Of a stretch of 64,000 nucleotides of DNA, positions 42,512 to 52,816 are shown one piece after another. The stretch is taken from positions 1 through 64,000 of the forward strand of contig NZ_NEDJ01000011.1 of assembly GCF_002114285.1 (NCBI RefSeq), given 5' to 3'. The translations under genes and the position numbers were made by a program. The stretch is from Halorubrum ezzemoulense DSM 17463. Its GTDB lineage: Archaea; Halobacteriota; Halobacteria; Halobacteriales; Haloferacaceae. The notes under the pieces were generated by a model that made no database searches, was not told the DNA's origin, and saw only the letters and a program-made list of their open reading frames with translations. Positions within the stretch are counted from its first letter, which is position 1. Every line of letters begins with the position of its first letter.

Positions 42512-44716
42512 ATGGCGAGCGCCCTCGACGAAGACACCCAGCAGTCGATCGCGGAGGGCCGCGAGACGGCGAAGGCGTTCCTTCGATCGATCCAGAAGGA
42601 TCTCCAGAAGGTGTTCGTCGTCTTCCTCATCGGCTTCCTCGCGACGTTCTGGGCGCTCCGAACGTACATCTGGGACCGGCTGCGGGAGGTGACCGAGTCC
42701 AACATGAGCGCCGCCGTCGCCGAGGAGGCGGACATCATCGCGACGACCCCGTTCGAAGTGATCCTCCTCCAGGCGAAGATCGGGCTGATCGTGGGCGCGA
42801 TCGCCGCGATCCCGCCGCTGATCTACGTCACCCGCGACGAACTCCGCGCTCGCGGTATGTGGCCGCAGTCGCCGATCGCCCGCTGGAAGCTCGCGCTCCT
42901 CGGACTGCTCGCCGCGGGGCTGTTCTCCGCCGGCGTCGCCTACGGCGTCTTCGCCTTCTTCCCGCTGATGTTCGGCTTTCTCGCGGAGTTCGGGCTGGAG
43001 GCCGACATCCAGCCCACCTACGGGATCGTGATGTGGACTGAGTTCATCGTCTTCCTCTCCCTCTCGTTCGGCCTCGCCGGACAGATGCCGATGGTCATCA
43101 CCGGGCTGTCGTACGCCGAGATCGTCCCGTACGAGACGTTCCGCGACAAGTGGCGCTACGCGGTCGTCGCCATCTTCGTGTTCGGCGCCGTCTTCTCGCC
43201 GCCGGACCCGTTCACCCAGCTACTGTGGGCGTTCCCGCTGGTCGCGCTGTACGGCTTCAGCCTCTACCTCGCGAAGCTCGTCGTCACGGCGAAACGGAGC
43301 TCCGACCGGATCGACGTGCTCGGCGCCGTGCGGAACCACTGGAACGTCGTCGGGAGCGCGACCGTCCTCGGTGGCGCGCTCGTGTACGGCTTCTACGAGT
43401 ACGGCGGTCGAACCGCGGTCAACGACCTGCTCCGGCTCGCGGGGAGCACGCGGCGGTTCCTCGAACCGGGCGCCGGGCTCGGCGTCGACCCGACGACCGC
43501 GCTCGGCGTCTACGCGGCCGCGTGGGCGATCGCGTTCGCGGCCGTCGCGACGCTGTGGGCGGTGTACACCGACCTCGACACCGCGAGCGCGGGCTACCGG
43601 TACGGCGACCCGACCGCCATCGACGTGGGCGAACTCGACGCCGCGGGCGTGCGGGCGGCCCCCGCGGACGCGTTCGCCGAGATGGGCGAAGAGGAGTCGC
43701 TCGCGCTCGCGCAATCCGCGATCGACGACGACGACCCGGAGAAGGCGCAGGCGATCCTCGACCGCTTCGACGAGGCGAACGAGGGGAGCGACGGCGACAG
43801 TGGCGCGGACGGCGACGGCGGCGCGGACGACGCCGGCGAGGACGGGCTCGTCGGGAACGTCCAGAACCGGACCTCGCGGGCGAGTTCGACGTTCCTCGCG
43901 GAGCTCACCGACGGCAACGAGGAGGAGGCCGAAGACGACATCGGCGGCTACTACACGGACCTCAAGTTCATCTTCGACTCGCTGCGCACGCGGTCGTTCC
44001 GGATCGTCGCGGTGTTCGGCGCCGTGATGGCGGCCGCGTTCACGTGGCTGTACCTCGGCGGGCTCGGAACGGTCCGGGGCGACCTCGAACGGCGCGTGCC
44101 CGCGGAGGTCGAGGGTGGGATCAACATCATCACGCTCCACCCGGTCGAGGCGCTCATCTTCATGGTGAAGTTCTCGGTGATGCTCGGGATCTTCGCCGCG
44201 TTCCCCGTGGCCCTCTACTACGCGTGGCCCGCGCTCCGCGAGCGCGGCTTCGTCGCCGGGCGGCTCTATCAGGTGTACCTGTGGGCGGGCGCGCTCGGCG
44301 CCGGGATGATCGGCGGCTTCGCACTCGGGTACGCGTACATCGCCCCCGAGATCATCGGCTGGCTCGTCACCGACGCGCGCCTCGCGGACATGGTCATCAC
44401 CTACCCGGTGAGCGACTTCCTCTGGCTCGTCATCTACACGACCATCGGGATCGGCTTCCTCGCGGACATCCCCATCGCGATGGTCCTGCTGAACAACGCC
44501 GGCGTCCCGTACCGCGTGTTCCGCGCCCGCTGGCGCGAGGTGACGATCGGGATCCTGCTCGTCGCGGCCGTGTTCACCCCCGCCGACGTGATCACGATGT
44601 TCCTCGCGACGATCCCGTTGATGTTGGCGTACGGCGTCGGCGTCGGCGTCCTCTTCCTCGTCACCTTCGGGGGGCGGCGGGACCTCTCTCCGCCCGCGGA
44701 GTTCGTCGGGGAGTGA
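42512..44716 (+). CDS. Tandem twin-arginine translocase TatCt
   Basis: A 734-residue fusion of two TatC units, a haloarchaeal speciality. The N-terminal half (about 1-270) has FVVFLIGFLATFWALRTYIW, IYVTRDELRARGMWPQSPIAR and a typical TatC helix set. Membrane segments and an acidic linker (about 415-450, EGSDGDSGADGDGG) follow, then a second TatC unit (about 480-734) with VEALIFMVKFSVMLGIF and YYAWPALRERGFVAGRLYQ. ATG 42512 matches the shared promoter element; an upstream in-frame start at 42482 would overlap it. It is paired divergently with the single tatC gene. Confidence 0.94.
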   Translation: MASALDEDTQQSIAEGRETAKAFLRSIQKDLQKVFVVFLIGFLATFWALRTYIWDRLREVTESNMSAAVAEEADIIATTPFEVILLQAKIGLIVGAIAAIPPLIYVTRDELRARGMWPQSPIARWKLALLGLLAAGLFSAGVAYGVFAFFPLMFGFLAEFGLEADIQPTYGIVMWTEFIVFLSLSFGLAGQMPMVITGLSYAEIVPYETFRDKWRYAVVAIFVFGAVFSPPDPFTQLLWAFPLVALYGFSLYLAKLVVTAKRSSDRIDVLGAVRNHWNVVGSATVLGGALVYGFYEYGGRTAVNDLLRLAGSTRRFLEPGAGLGVDPTTALGVYAAAWAIAFAAVATLWAVYTDLDTASAGYRYGDPTAIDVGELDAAGVRAAPADAFAEMGEEESLALAQSAIDDDDPEKAQAILDRFDEANEGSDGDSGADGDGGADDAGEDGLVGNVQNRTSRASSTFLAELTDGNEEEAEDDIGGYYTDLKFIFDSLRTRSFRIVAVFGAVMAAAFTWLYLGGLGTVRGDLERRVPAEVEGGINIITLHPVEALIFMVKFSVMLGIFAAFPVALYYAWPALRERGFVAGRLYQVYLWAGALGAGMIGGFALGYAYIAPEIIGWLVTDARLADMVITYPVSDFLWLVIYTTIGIGFLADIPIAMVLLNNAGVPYRVFRARWREVTIGILLVAAVFTPADVITMFLATIPLMLAYGVGVGVLFLVTFGGRRDLSPPAEFVGE

Positions 44717-44812
44717 GTCCCCGCGCTCGGCGCGGCCGACGGCGAGAACGGGCGCTGCCGGTCCCCGCGACCGACGACTATTCCCGCGCGCGCCCGCAAC
44801 GGACGAAGTGAA

Positions 44813-47764
44813 ATGAGCAAGGACTACATCGAGGTCCGCGGCGCCGAGGAGCACAACCTCAAGGACCTCGACGTCCGGATCCCGCGGGAGGAGTTCACCG
44901 TCGTCACCGGGCTCTCTGGCTCGGGGAAGTCGTCGCTCGCGTTCGACACCGTCTACGCAGAGGGACAGCGCCGCTACATCGAGTCGCTGTCGGCGTACGC
45001 GCGCAACTTCCTCGGACAGATGGACAAACCGCAGGTGGAGTCCGTCGAGGGGCTCTCGCCGGCGATCTCGATCGACCAGAAGAACGCGGCGAACAACCCA
45101 CGGTCGACGGTGGGGACCGTCACCGAACTCCACGACTACCTCCGGCTGCTGTACGCCCGGATCGGCACCCAGTACGACCCCGTCACGGGCGAGGAGGTCG
45201 GCGAGCAGTCCGCCCAGGACATGGTGAAGCAGATCCTCGACCTGCCCGAGGGCACGCGGGCGAAGATCGCCGCCCCGGTCGTCCGCGACCCGAAGGGCGC
45301 CTTCGAGGACTTATTCGAGGAGCTGGTGAGCGACGGGTACAGCCGCGTCGAGATCGACGGCGAGCCCGTCGATCTCACCCTCGACGACCCAGACCTCAAC
45401 GAGAACTACGACCACACGATCGACGTGATCGTCGACCGCGTTCGAGTGGCCCCGGACGCGCGCTCGCGGATCACCGACTCGGTCGAGACCGCCCTCGAGG
45501 AGGCGGGCGGCGTCCTCAAGCTGATCGTCCCCGACCCGCCCGAGGACGTTCCCTTCGCGTCGAACGCGCGCTCGACGGGATCGCTCGCGGCCGACGCCGA
45601 CGGCGACGACCGCCTCGTCGTCGAGTTCTCCGAGGAGCTGGGCAACCCCAACTCCGACGTACAGTTCTCCGCGATCGAGACGCGCTCGTTCTCCTTCAAC
45701 AGTCCGTACGGCGCCTGCCCGGAGTGCGAGGGGATCGGCTCGACGAAGGAGGTCGACGAGGACCTCGTCGTCGAGGACCCCTCGAAGCCGCTGAAGCACG
45801 TGTTCGAGCCGTGGAGCTACGACCGCACCTACTACTCGCGCCAGCTCGACAACGTCGCGGAGCACTTCGGCGTCGACCTCGACACGCCCTTCGAGGAGCT
45901 CGACGAGTCGATCCGGCGGCAGTTCCTCTACGGCACCGACGGGAGGGTCCACTTCGAGTGGACGACGAAGAACGGCACGCGCGAGAAGACGGAGCGCTTC
46001 GAGGGCGTCATCCCCAACTTGGAGCGCCGCCACGTCGAGACCGACTCCGAGCGCGCCCGCGACCACATCGAGGAGTACATGGCCGTGACCACCTGTCCCG
46101 AGTGCGAGGGCACCCGACTGAAGGAGCAGTCGCGGCACGTCCTCGTCGCCGGCACGTCGATCACCGAGGTGAACGAGCTGTCGATCGCCGACGCCCGCGA
46201 GCACTTCGAGGGAATGGAGGCGGAGCTGAACGAGCGCGAGACGACGATCGCCGAGGAGATTTTAAAAGAGATCCGCGCGCGGCTCGGCTTCATGGAGGAG
46301 GTCGGGCTGGAGTACCTCACGCTCGACCGCGAGGCGTCGACGCTGTCCGGCGGCGAGAGCCAGCGCATCCGGCTCGCGACGCAGGTCGGCTCCGGACTGG
46401 TGGGCGTCCTCTACGTCCTTGACGAGCCCTCCATCGGCCTCCACCAGCGCGACAACGACCGTCTGCTCGACACGCTCGAAGGGCTCCGCGACCTGGGCAA
46501 CACGCTGCTCGTCGTCGAACACGACGAGGAGACGATGCGGCGCGCCGACGAGATCATCGACATGGGCCCCGGCCCCGGCAAGCGCGGCGGCGAGGTCGTC
46601 GCGCAGGGCGACTTCGACGAGGTGGTCGGGACCGACGAGTCGGTGACCGCCGACTACCTCGCGGGCCGGAAGTCGGTCCCGGTGCCCGACGAGCGGCGCG
46701 GGCCAGCCGGCGAACTCGTGGTGACGGGCGCGCGCCAGCACAACCTGAAGGACCTCGACGTGCCGATCCCGCTCGGCACGTTGACGACCGTCACCGGCGT
46801 CTCCGGCCCGGGGAAGTCGACGCTCGTCAACGACATCCTCTACAAGGGGCTGGCGCGAGAGATGAACGACAACACCTCGGTCGATCCCGGCGCACACGAC
46901 GCGATCGAGGGGCTCGACGGGGTCGAGACGGTGCGGCTCATCGACCAGTCGCCGATCGGGCGGACGCCGCGGTCGAACCCCGCGACGTACACGGACGTGT
47001 TCGACCACGTCCGAGAGCTGTTCGCGGAGACGAAGCTCTCGAAGCGCCGCGGCTACGAGAAGGGCCGCTTCTCGTTCAACGTGAAAGGCGGCCGCTGTGA
47101 GGAGTGCGGCGGGCAGGGGACCGTCAAGATCGAGATGAACTTCCTCTCGGACGTGTACGTCCCCTGCGAGGAGTGCGGCGGCGCCCGCTACAACGACGAG
47201 ACGCTCGACGTGGAGTACAAGGGGAAGACCATCGCCGACGTGCTCGACATGAGCGTCGCGGAGGCGTACGACTTCTTCGAGAGCCACCGCGGGCTCGAAC
47301 GCCGCCTGAAACTGCTGAAGGACGTGGGGCTCGGCTACATGGAGCTGGGCCAGCCCTCCACCACCCTCTCGGGCGGCGAGGCGCAGCGCGTCAAGCTCGC
47401 CGAGGAGCTCGGCAAGCGCGCGACCGGCGACACGCTCTACCTACTCGATGAGCCGACGACGGGGCTCCACAAGGAGGACGAGCGCAAGCTGATTGACGTG
47501 CTCCACCGCCTCGTCGACGCCGGCAACACCGTGGTCGTCATCGAACACGAGCTCGACCTCGTGAAGAACGCCGACCACGTGATCGACCTCGGCCCCGAGG
47601 GCGGCGACGGCGGCGGCGAACTCGTCGCGAGCGGTACCCCCGAGGAGATCGCTCGGGAAGACGCCTCGCACACCGGGCGCTACCTCCGCGACATGCTGCC
47701 CGACGTGGACCTCGACGGCCCCCGCGACGACCGTCGGAAGCCCGCGGTCGCGGACGACGACTGA
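44813..47764 (+). CDS. uvrA: Excinuclease ABC subunit A
   Basis: A 983-residue UvrA, the damage-sensing ATPase of nucleotide excision repair, with two ABC modules. Module 1 has Walker [16 protein letters not shown] (about 32) and signature [14 protein letters not shown] (about 508). Module 2 has Walker [15 protein letters not shown], in which the usual SGSGKS serine is proline, and signature [14 protein letters not shown] (about 850). Zinc-finger cysteines are [18 protein letters not shown] and the pair CEECGGQG / CEECGGARY. It starts at ATG 44813 and partners uvrB at 12246-14300; together they locate bulky lesions such as UV photoproducts. Confidence 0.96.
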   Translation: MSKDYIEVRGAEEHNLKDLDVRIPREEFTVVTGLSGSGKSSLAFDTVYAEGQRRYIESLSAYARNFLGQMDKPQVESVEGLSPAISIDQKNAANNPRSTVGTVTELHDYLRLLYARIGTQYDPVTGEEVGEQSAQDMVKQILDLPEGTRAKIAAPVVRDPKGAFEDLFEELVSDGYSRVEIDGEPVDLTLDDPDLNENYDHTIDVIVDRVRVAPDARSRITDSVETALEEAGGVLKLIVPDPPEDVPFASNARSTGSLAADADGDDRLVVEFSEELGNPNSDVQFSAIETRSFSFNSPYGACPECEGIGSTKEVDEDLVVEDPSKPLKHVFEPWSYDRTYYSRQLDNVAEHFGVDLDTPFEELDESIRRQFLYGTDGRVHFEWTTKNGTREKTERFEGVIPNLERRHVETDSERARDHIEEYMAVTTCPECEGTRLKEQSRHVLVAGTSITEVNELSIADAREHFEGMEAELNERETTIAEEILKEIRARLGFMEEVGLEYLTLDREASTLSGGESQRIRLATQVGSGLVGVLYVLDEPSIGLHQRDNDRLLDTLEGLRDLGNTLLVVEHDEETMRRADEIIDMGPGPGKRGGEVVAQGDFDEVVGTDESVTADYLAGRKSVPVPDERRGPAGELVVTGARQHNLKDLDVPIPLGTLTTVTGVSGPGKSTLVNDILYKGLAREMNDNTSVDPGAHDAIEGLDGVETVRLIDQSPIGRTPRSNPATYTDVFDHVRELFAETKLSKRRGYEKGRFSFNVKGGRCEECGGQGTVKIEMNFLSDVYVPCEECGGARYNDETLDVEYKGKTIADVLDMSVAEAYDFFESHRGLERRLKLLKDVGLGYMELGQPSTTLSGGEAQRVKLAEELGKRATGDTLYLLDEPTTGLHKEDERKLIDVLHRLVDAGNTVVVIEHELDLVKNADHVIDLGPEGGDGGGELVASGTPEEIAREDASHTGRYLRDMLPDVDLDGPRDDRRKPAVADDD

Positions 47765-47836
47765 GCGGCGTCTGTGGCGGCTTTCGGGGCGAAATTGGGA
47801 AAAGAACTTTTGCTCGACATCGCTTGACACACGGTC

Positions 47837-48694
47837 ATGGAACGACGGTCGTTCCTCTCCGTTGGCGGCGCAGCGGTCCTCGCGCTCGCGGCCGGGCGCT
47901 CCTCCACCGCCGAAGGCGCCGGCGGTCCCGCGGCGGCGGTCGAGGCGTACTACCGGCGGGCGAGCGCGAGCGAAGACGCAGAGGCGTTCGCGGCGGACGT
48001 TCCGGCGCTCGCGCACCCCGTCTCCCCGCTCTCGACGCTCGCCGAGGACGTGCCGATGGCGTTCGACACCACGGTGAGACAGGAGCTCGCCGACGCCGCG
48101 GTCGTTGAGGAGAACGTCTCGGCCGACCGGATCCGCTCGATATCCGGATTCCTGTCGGCCTCGCTCACCGACGAGGAGCTGGAGTCGATCGCCGCGGAAA
48201 ACGCGGTCGTCTCGGCGACCGTCGTCGGTGGCGACGGGGGCGAGTTCGAGCGTCGGTGGCTCGTCGCGACCGACGACGGCGAGTGGGGCGTCGTGTGGCC
48301 CGGCGAACCGGAGGGACCGGTGACAGTCGTCAGGGAGTACTACCGGCGGGCGGGCGAGGCCGAGAGCGCAGCGGCGTTCGCCGACGACGTCCGGGAGCTC
48401 TCGCACCCCGCGTCGCCGCTGGGCGAGGTGGCGGCGGACGTGCCGGGCCTCTTCGACGGCGCGCGGCGTCAGGGGCTCGTCGAGGCCGCCGTCGTCGCCG
48501 AGGACGTGGACGCCGAGCGCGTCCGGAGCGTCTCGGACTTCTTCGCCGGGGCCGCGGACGACGAGACGATCGAGACCGTCGCCGCGGAGAACGCGGTCGT
48601 CTCGGTGACAGTCACCGACGGCGACGGCGACGAGTTCGAACTGGAGTGGCTCGTCGCGACCGCGGACGGCGAGTGGCGGCTCGTCTGGCTCTGA
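47837..48694 (+). CDS. Tat-exported protein with internal duplication
   Basis: A 285-residue protein of unknown function. The N-terminus MERRSFLSVGGAAVLALAAG is a twin-arginine signal. Where a Tat lipoprotein would have the lipobox cysteine (AAGC), this one has Arg encoded by CGC, one base from TGC. Residues about 33-155 and 160-285 are two copies of one domain: AYYRRA / EYYRRA, AHPVSPLSTLAEDVP / SHPASPLGEVAADVP, VSADRIRSISGF / VDAERVRSVSDF, AAENAVVSATV / AAENAVVSVTV, and WLVATDDGEWGVVW / WLVATADGEWRLVW. Such small alpha/beta repeats suggest an extracellular domain of NTF2-like type, unproven. Confidence 0.75.
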   Translation: MERRSFLSVGGAAVLALAAGRSSTAEGAGGPAAAVEAYYRRASASEDAEAFAADVPALAHPVSPLSTLAEDVPMAFDTTVRQELADAAVVEENVSADRIRSISGFLSASLTDEELESIAAENAVVSATVVGGDGGEFERRWLVATDDGEWGVVWPGEPEGPVTVVREYYRRAGEAESAAAFADDVRELSHPASPLGEVAADVPGLFDGARRQGLVEAAVVAEDVDAERVRSVSDFFAGAADDETIETVAAENAVVSVTVTDGDGDEFELEWLVATADGEWRLVWL

Positions 48695-48738
48695 GGGTGC
48701 GATCGTAACCGGGACGACGCGGCGCCGAGACCGTCGCG

Positions 48739-48987
48739 TTACCCCGCCGTCGGCCGACGGCCGGGCGATCCGACGGCTCTCGCAACGACGAGGAGCGCGA
48801 TCAGGTCGACGGTGAGCGCCGCGATGGAACCGAAGCGGAACAGGATCAAGAGACCCAGTACCGCCACGGCGAGCCCGACGGCCGCGCGACGGGCGCGGTC
48901 ACGGTCGGGGAGCAAGCGGGACACCTGAGCGCCGACGCCGACCTGCGCCGCGAAGAGGAGGACGCCGAACGGGGACACGGCTGGCAT
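48739..48987 (-). CDS. Small membrane protein
   Basis: An 82-residue protein with three hydrophobic helices (VSPFGVLLFAAQVGVGAQV, AAVGLAVAVLGLLILFRFG and ALTVDLIALLVVARAVG) and a short basic end. ATG 48987 is selected; the frame is open further upstream but crosses the divergent ridA promoter. No family recognised. Confidence 0.6.
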   Translation of the reverse strand: MPAVSPFGVLLFAAQVGVGAQVSRLLPDRDRARRAAVGLAVAVLGLLILFRFGSIAALTVDLIALLVVARAVGSPGRRPTAG

Positions 48988-49146
48988 ACGGCCCGATTCC
49001 GACCGAGCCTGTATGAATATGTCGGCGGGGCGACGAACGCCCGGACGGAGCGTGGGTCGGGGCGACCGCCTCGCGGCGGTGTCGGAGCGGCCGAGGCGAC
49101 CCCCGCGACCCGCATCTTGATGCCGCGGCGCGCCGTCGCCCCGGTC

Positions 49147-49530
49147 ATGCGAGAGATCACGACGGACGACGTCCCGGAAGCGCTCGGCCCGTACTCGCAG
49201 GGGATCGTCTCGGGCGACACGGTCCACGTCTCCGGGAAGACGGGCGTGGACCCCGACACGGGGGAGGCGCCCGACTCGGTCGGCGAACAGACGACGCAGA
49301 CGCTCGAAAACGTCGCCGCGATTCTGGAGGCGGCCGGGACGACCCCGGACGCGATCGTGTCGGCGACCGTCTACCTCACCGACATGGCCGACTACGACGC
49401 GGTGAACGAGGCGTACCGGTCGTTCCTCTCGGAGCCGTACCCGGCGCGGACCTGCGTCGAGGTGTCTCGGCTCCCCGCGCCGCTCGACGTCGAGATCACG
49501 GTCACGGCGGAGCTCGACGGCGGCGACTGA
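49147..49530 (+). CDS. ridA: RidA family enamine/imine deaminase
   Basis: A 127-residue YjgF/YER057c/RidA protein that hydrolyses reactive 2-aminoacrylate and other enamines made by PLP enzymes. It has LGPYSQGIVSGDTVHVSGKTG, ENVAAILEAAGTTPDAIVSATVYL and the signature YPARTCVEVSRLPAPLDVEI, with the Arg that binds the carboxylate. ATG 49147 is preferred to an earlier in-frame start at 49117 because homologues begin there. The protein is expected to be a trimer. It is a house-keeping safeguard for the PLP enzymes that are numerous in this region. Confidence 0.92.
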   Translation: MREITTDDVPEALGPYSQGIVSGDTVHVSGKTGVDPDTGEAPDSVGEQTTQTLENVAAILEAAGTTPDAIVSATVYLTDMADYDAVNEAYRSFLSEPYPARTCVEVSRLPAPLDVEITVTAELDGGD

Positions 49531-49562
49531 GTTCTCGGGGCGGGGGGAAACCCGCTCCCGGC

Positions 49563-51590
49563 TCAGAACTTCTCCAACAGGTCGCCGTAGAACTCGCCGC
49601 CGCGGTCGTCCGCGAGCTTCTCGACGATGAGCTCCGGCGTCGACCGCGCGAGGTGCCCCTTCTTCGGCGAGCGGTTCACGCGGAGTTCGCCGTCGACGAG
49701 CCCCGCGGCCTCGATGCCGTCGACCGCGACTTCGAAGTCGGCGGCGGCGCGAATCTCGCGAGCGAGGTGCGAGACGAAGACGGCGGTCGCGTCCTGGTCG
49801 TCGAGCGCCTCCAAGATGCCCGCGATGATCTTCGCGGAGGCGCCCGGCTCGGTGATGGATTCGAGTTCGTCCACCAAGACCAGCCGACCGTCGGCGCCGT
49901 CGACGAGATCGCCGAAGTCCCGCAGCGTCGCCTCGAACGCGCCGGCGTCGAGAGTGCCCTGCGACTTCGCGTAGTAGTGGATCTCCTCGAATCGCTCGAC
50001 GGTCGCCGACTCGGCCGGCACGGGCATCCCCATCTGCGCGAGCACGACGACCAGTGCGACCAGATCGAGCGTCGAGGTCTTCCCGCCGGAGTTCACCCCG
50101 GAGAGCAGCGTCGCGCCCGACACGCCGTAGTCGACGGGCTCGACATCGGGGAAGTCGACGTCGAGGAGCGGGGAGCGACCGCCCTCGATGCGGAAGCCGG
50201 CGGGCGGGGCCTCGCCGCCGTCGTCGCCCGCCGGCTCGACCACCTCGGGCAGCGTACAGTCGAAGTCGCGCGCGAACCGCGCGACGGCGAGCTCGACGTC
50301 GAGCTCTAGGGCGTCGCGGACCAGCTCCTCGACCGGCTGGCGGAGGTCCCCGAGGTCGCTCGCGAGGTCGGCCTTCAGCTTCGCCGCCCGGCGGTCCCGG
50401 GCCGCGGAGAGCTCGGTCCGGAGCCGCGAGATGGCGCTCTCGTCGTGGTCGACCGGGAAAGATGGGGCGCCGCCGAAGACGGGCTCCGCGAGCTCCGCCT
50501 CCTCGGGTTCCAGTCGGAGCGCGTCGGCGAGGTGTTCGCGGGCGGCGTCGACGGCCGCGTCGTACTCGTCGGCGAGCTCGCGGTCCAGCAGGGAGTCCAC
50601 GCGGGCGCCCTGCTCGACGAGGGAGAGGAAGTCGGTCCCCTCGATGGTGACGTCGCGCTCGCGGATCGCCTCGCGCAGCCGGTCGTCGGCGACAGAGGCG
50701 GCCGTCGACACCGCGGCGTCGAGGTCGTCGACGGCGGCGGTGAGCCGGTCCAGCTCCGCGTCGCCGGCGATCGTGCCGTCGTCGTCGAGCCGCGAGAGCG
50801 CGTCGCGCAGGCGGTCGAGGGCGACCGGAGGGCCGCCGCCCGAGACGGGGTCGCCGGCCGCCGCGGCCGCCTCGTGGACCGCCGCGGCCGCCTCCAGCCG
50901 GTCGCGGTTCTCGGCGAAGAAGGCGAGCAGCCGCTCGGGCACCGTCTCCGCCGGCGCCTCCAGCGCGTCCGGCCGCACGCTCACGTCGCCCTCCACGTCG
51001 AGCCCGGCGAACGACTCGTCCAAGACGATCACGGACGCGTACGAGCGGCCCAGCTCGGAGACGTCACGCGCGTCCTCGACGGTCTCGACGGAGAGCTCGG
51101 GGACCTCCGCCTCGGCGCGCGCGAGCGTCTCGGCGTCGGCCGTCGCGAGGCAGCGGTCGCGGACGCGGACGGTCGGGGGGTCCGACAGGGGCGCGCAGTC
51201 CGCGAGCGCCTTGCGGACCGCCGGGTCGGGGTCGCGGTCGGCCGCGTCGGCGGCGAACGACTGCGCCTCCGCGATCCGCGAGGCGGACGCGCTCGGGTAG
51301 AACGTCTCCAGCCGCTTCGCCGCGTAGTCGGTGACGGTGCGCTCGCGCAGCAGGTCGATCGCCTCCCGGTACAGCTCGCGGGCGCGGTCGGTGGCCAGCA
51401 CGCGACCGTCGTCGCCGTGGCGGCGCCGGATCGCTCCGCGGGCGATGCGGGCCGCGCGGGCCTCGTTGACGCCCGGCGCGCGGGCGATGGCGGCCACGTC
51501 GCCGGACTCGACGGTCGCGACCGGGTCGTCGAGTTCGCGCAGCGAAGCGGCCGTCTTGGCGCCGACGCCGGGGATCGCCTCCAGCTCCAT
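49563..51590 (-). CDS. MutS2-like ATPase with N-terminal HhH
   Basis: A 675-residue protein. The N-terminus (about 1-55, ELEAIPGVGAKTAASLRELD) is a helix-hairpin-helix DNA-binding domain. Long helical segments rich in Glu and Ala follow, like the clamp and lever of MutS. The C-terminal ATPase is MutS-family: Walker A LSGVNSGGKTSTLDLVALV (about residue 505), then RLVLVDELESITEPGASAKI (Walker B) and DATAVFVSHLAREI. No mismatch-binding domain I is visible, and no Smr nuclease domain, so this is the archaeal MutS2-like group, probably resolving recombination intermediates. It is divergent from larE. Confidence 0.88.
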   Translation of the reverse strand: MELEAIPGVGAKTAASLRELDDPVATVESGDVAAIARAPGVNEARAARIARGAIRRRHGDDGRVLATDRARELYREAIDLLRERTVTDYAAKRLETFYPSASASRIAEAQSFAADAADRDPDPAVRKALADCAPLSDPPTVRVRDRCLATADAETLARAEAEVPELSVETVEDARDVSELGRSYASVIVLDESFAGLDVEGDVSVRPDALEAPAETVPERLLAFFAENRDRLEAAAAVHEAAAAAGDPVSGGGPPVALDRLRDALSRLDDDGTIAGDAELDRLTAAVDDLDAAVSTAASVADDRLREAIRERDVTIEGTDFLSLVEQGARVDSLLDRELADEYDAAVDAAREHLADALRLEPEEAELAEPVFGGAPSFPVDHDESAISRLRTELSAARDRRAAKLKADLASDLGDLRQPVEELVRDALELDVELAVARFARDFDCTLPEVVEPAGDDGGEAPPAGFRIEGGRSPLLDVDFPDVEPVDYGVSGATLLSGVNSGGKTSTLDLVALVVVLAQMGMPVPAESATVERFEEIHYYAKSQGTLDAGAFEATLRDFGDLVDGADGRLVLVDELESITEPGASAKIIAGILEALDDQDATAVFVSHLAREIRAAADFEVAVDGIEAAGLVDGELRVNRSPKKGHLARSTPELIVEKLADDRGGEFYGDLLEKF

Positions 51591-51745
51591 CTACCCGCCG
51601 GTATCACGGCAACGGTGTAAAGCGTGCGGGTCGCTCCCGCGGATCCCCGCGGCGTCCGGCGGGTCGGGGGGCGGCGCGCGTCTCAGAGCGAGGACCAGCG
51701 CGCCGGGTGCGACGCCCTTTTTCGCGCTCGTCGCCAACGCCTGCC

Positions 51746-52708
51746 ATGAGTCAGGACGCGCGTGCCGTCGGCGACGGGTCGCTCGACCCCGAGGCGGCGG
51801 CGAAGGCGGCGACCGCCCGCGAGGCGCTCGGCGAGCGCGACGGGGTGCTCGTCGCGTTCTCGGGCGGCGTCGACTCCGCGGTGGTGGCCGCGCTGGCAAC
51901 GGAGGCGCTCGGCGACGACGCCGTGGCGTGTACCGCCCGCAGCGAGACGCTCCCCGCGGCGGAGCTCGACGACGCGAAGCGAGTCGCCGACGAGATCGGG
52001 GTCCGCCACGAGACGGTGACGTTCTCCGAGCTCGACGACCCGAACTTCGTCGCCAACGACGGCGACCGGTGTTACCACTGCCGGACCATGCGGCTCGGCC
52101 GGATGTACGAGACCGCGAAGGAGCTGGGGATCGACACCGTCTGCGACGGGACGAACGCGGACGACCCCAGCGAGGGGCACCGACCGGGGCTCCGCGCGGT
52201 CGAGGAGCTCGACGTGTTCTCGCCGCTGCTCGACGCCGGGATCACGAAGGCGGAGGTCCGCGCGATCGCCGAGTCTCGCGACCTCTCCGTGGCCGACAAG
52301 CCCTCGATGGCGTGTCTCTCCTCGCGGATCCCGACCGGGCTGGAGGTCACCGAGGAGCGGCTGACCCGCGTCGAGAAGGCGGAGCGGGTGCTCCGCGAGT
52401 GGGGCTTCGAGGGGTTCCGGGTTCGCGACCACGACGGCCTCGCACGCGTCGAGATCGCCCCCGACGAACTGGAGCGCGCGCTCGACCCGGCCTTCGCCGA
52501 CGCCGTCCACGAACACCTCACCGACCTCGGCTTCGAGTACGTCACCCTCGACATGGCCGGCTACCGAACCGGGAGCGTGAGTCCGGGCGGCGAGGAGGTG
52601 GGCGACGGGGATGCGGGCGACGAGAACTCGGACAACGCGAACGGAGAGCCCGCCGGGAGCGACGCGGCGGACGACGGCGCCGACCTCGGGCGGCGGTACC
52701 CGCGCTGA
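51746..52708 (+). CDS. larE: LarE, sacrificial sulfur transferase
   Basis: A 320-residue PP-loop ATPase that supplies the two sulfurs of the nickel-pincer nucleotide cofactor. The pyrophosphatase loop is VLVAFSGGVDSAVVAALA. The GDRCYHCRTMRLGRM region holds a cysteine pair, and KPSMACLSSRIPTGLEV carries the cysteine at the position whose sulfur is donated. A C-terminal acidic tail of about 50 residues (after GSVSPGGEEVGDG) is halophilic padding. ATG 51746 is chosen over an in-frame start at 51707. larB is at 16858-17625; larC was not found here. Confidence 0.9.
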   Translation: MSQDARAVGDGSLDPEAAAKAATAREALGERDGVLVAFSGGVDSAVVAALATEALGDDAVACTARSETLPAAELDDAKRVADEIGVRHETVTFSELDDPNFVANDGDRCYHCRTMRLGRMYETAKELGIDTVCDGTNADDPSEGHRPGLRAVEELDVFSPLLDAGITKAEVRAIAESRDLSVADKPSMACLSSRIPTGLEVTEERLTRVEKAERVLREWGFEGFRVRDHDGLARVEIAPDELERALDPAFADAVHEHLTDLGFEYVTLDMAGYRTGSVSPGGEEVGDGDAGDENSDNANGEPAGSDAADDGADLGRRYPR

Positions 52709-52785
52709 GGCGCCGGCGACCGCCGAGAGCGGCACCGGCGCCGGAATGAGGGCGGCGTTATCACCGGAGAGAACCCGGCGGGAAC

Positions 52786-52794
52786 GCTTATAAC
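52786..52794 (+). promoter_or_regulatory. TATA box of the small membrane protein at 52817
   Basis: gcttataac is centred 27 bases before ATG 52817, giving a perfectly leaderless arrangement. Confidence 0.6.
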
Positions 52795-52816
52795 CCGTGT
52801 TACTAAAGCGACACCT

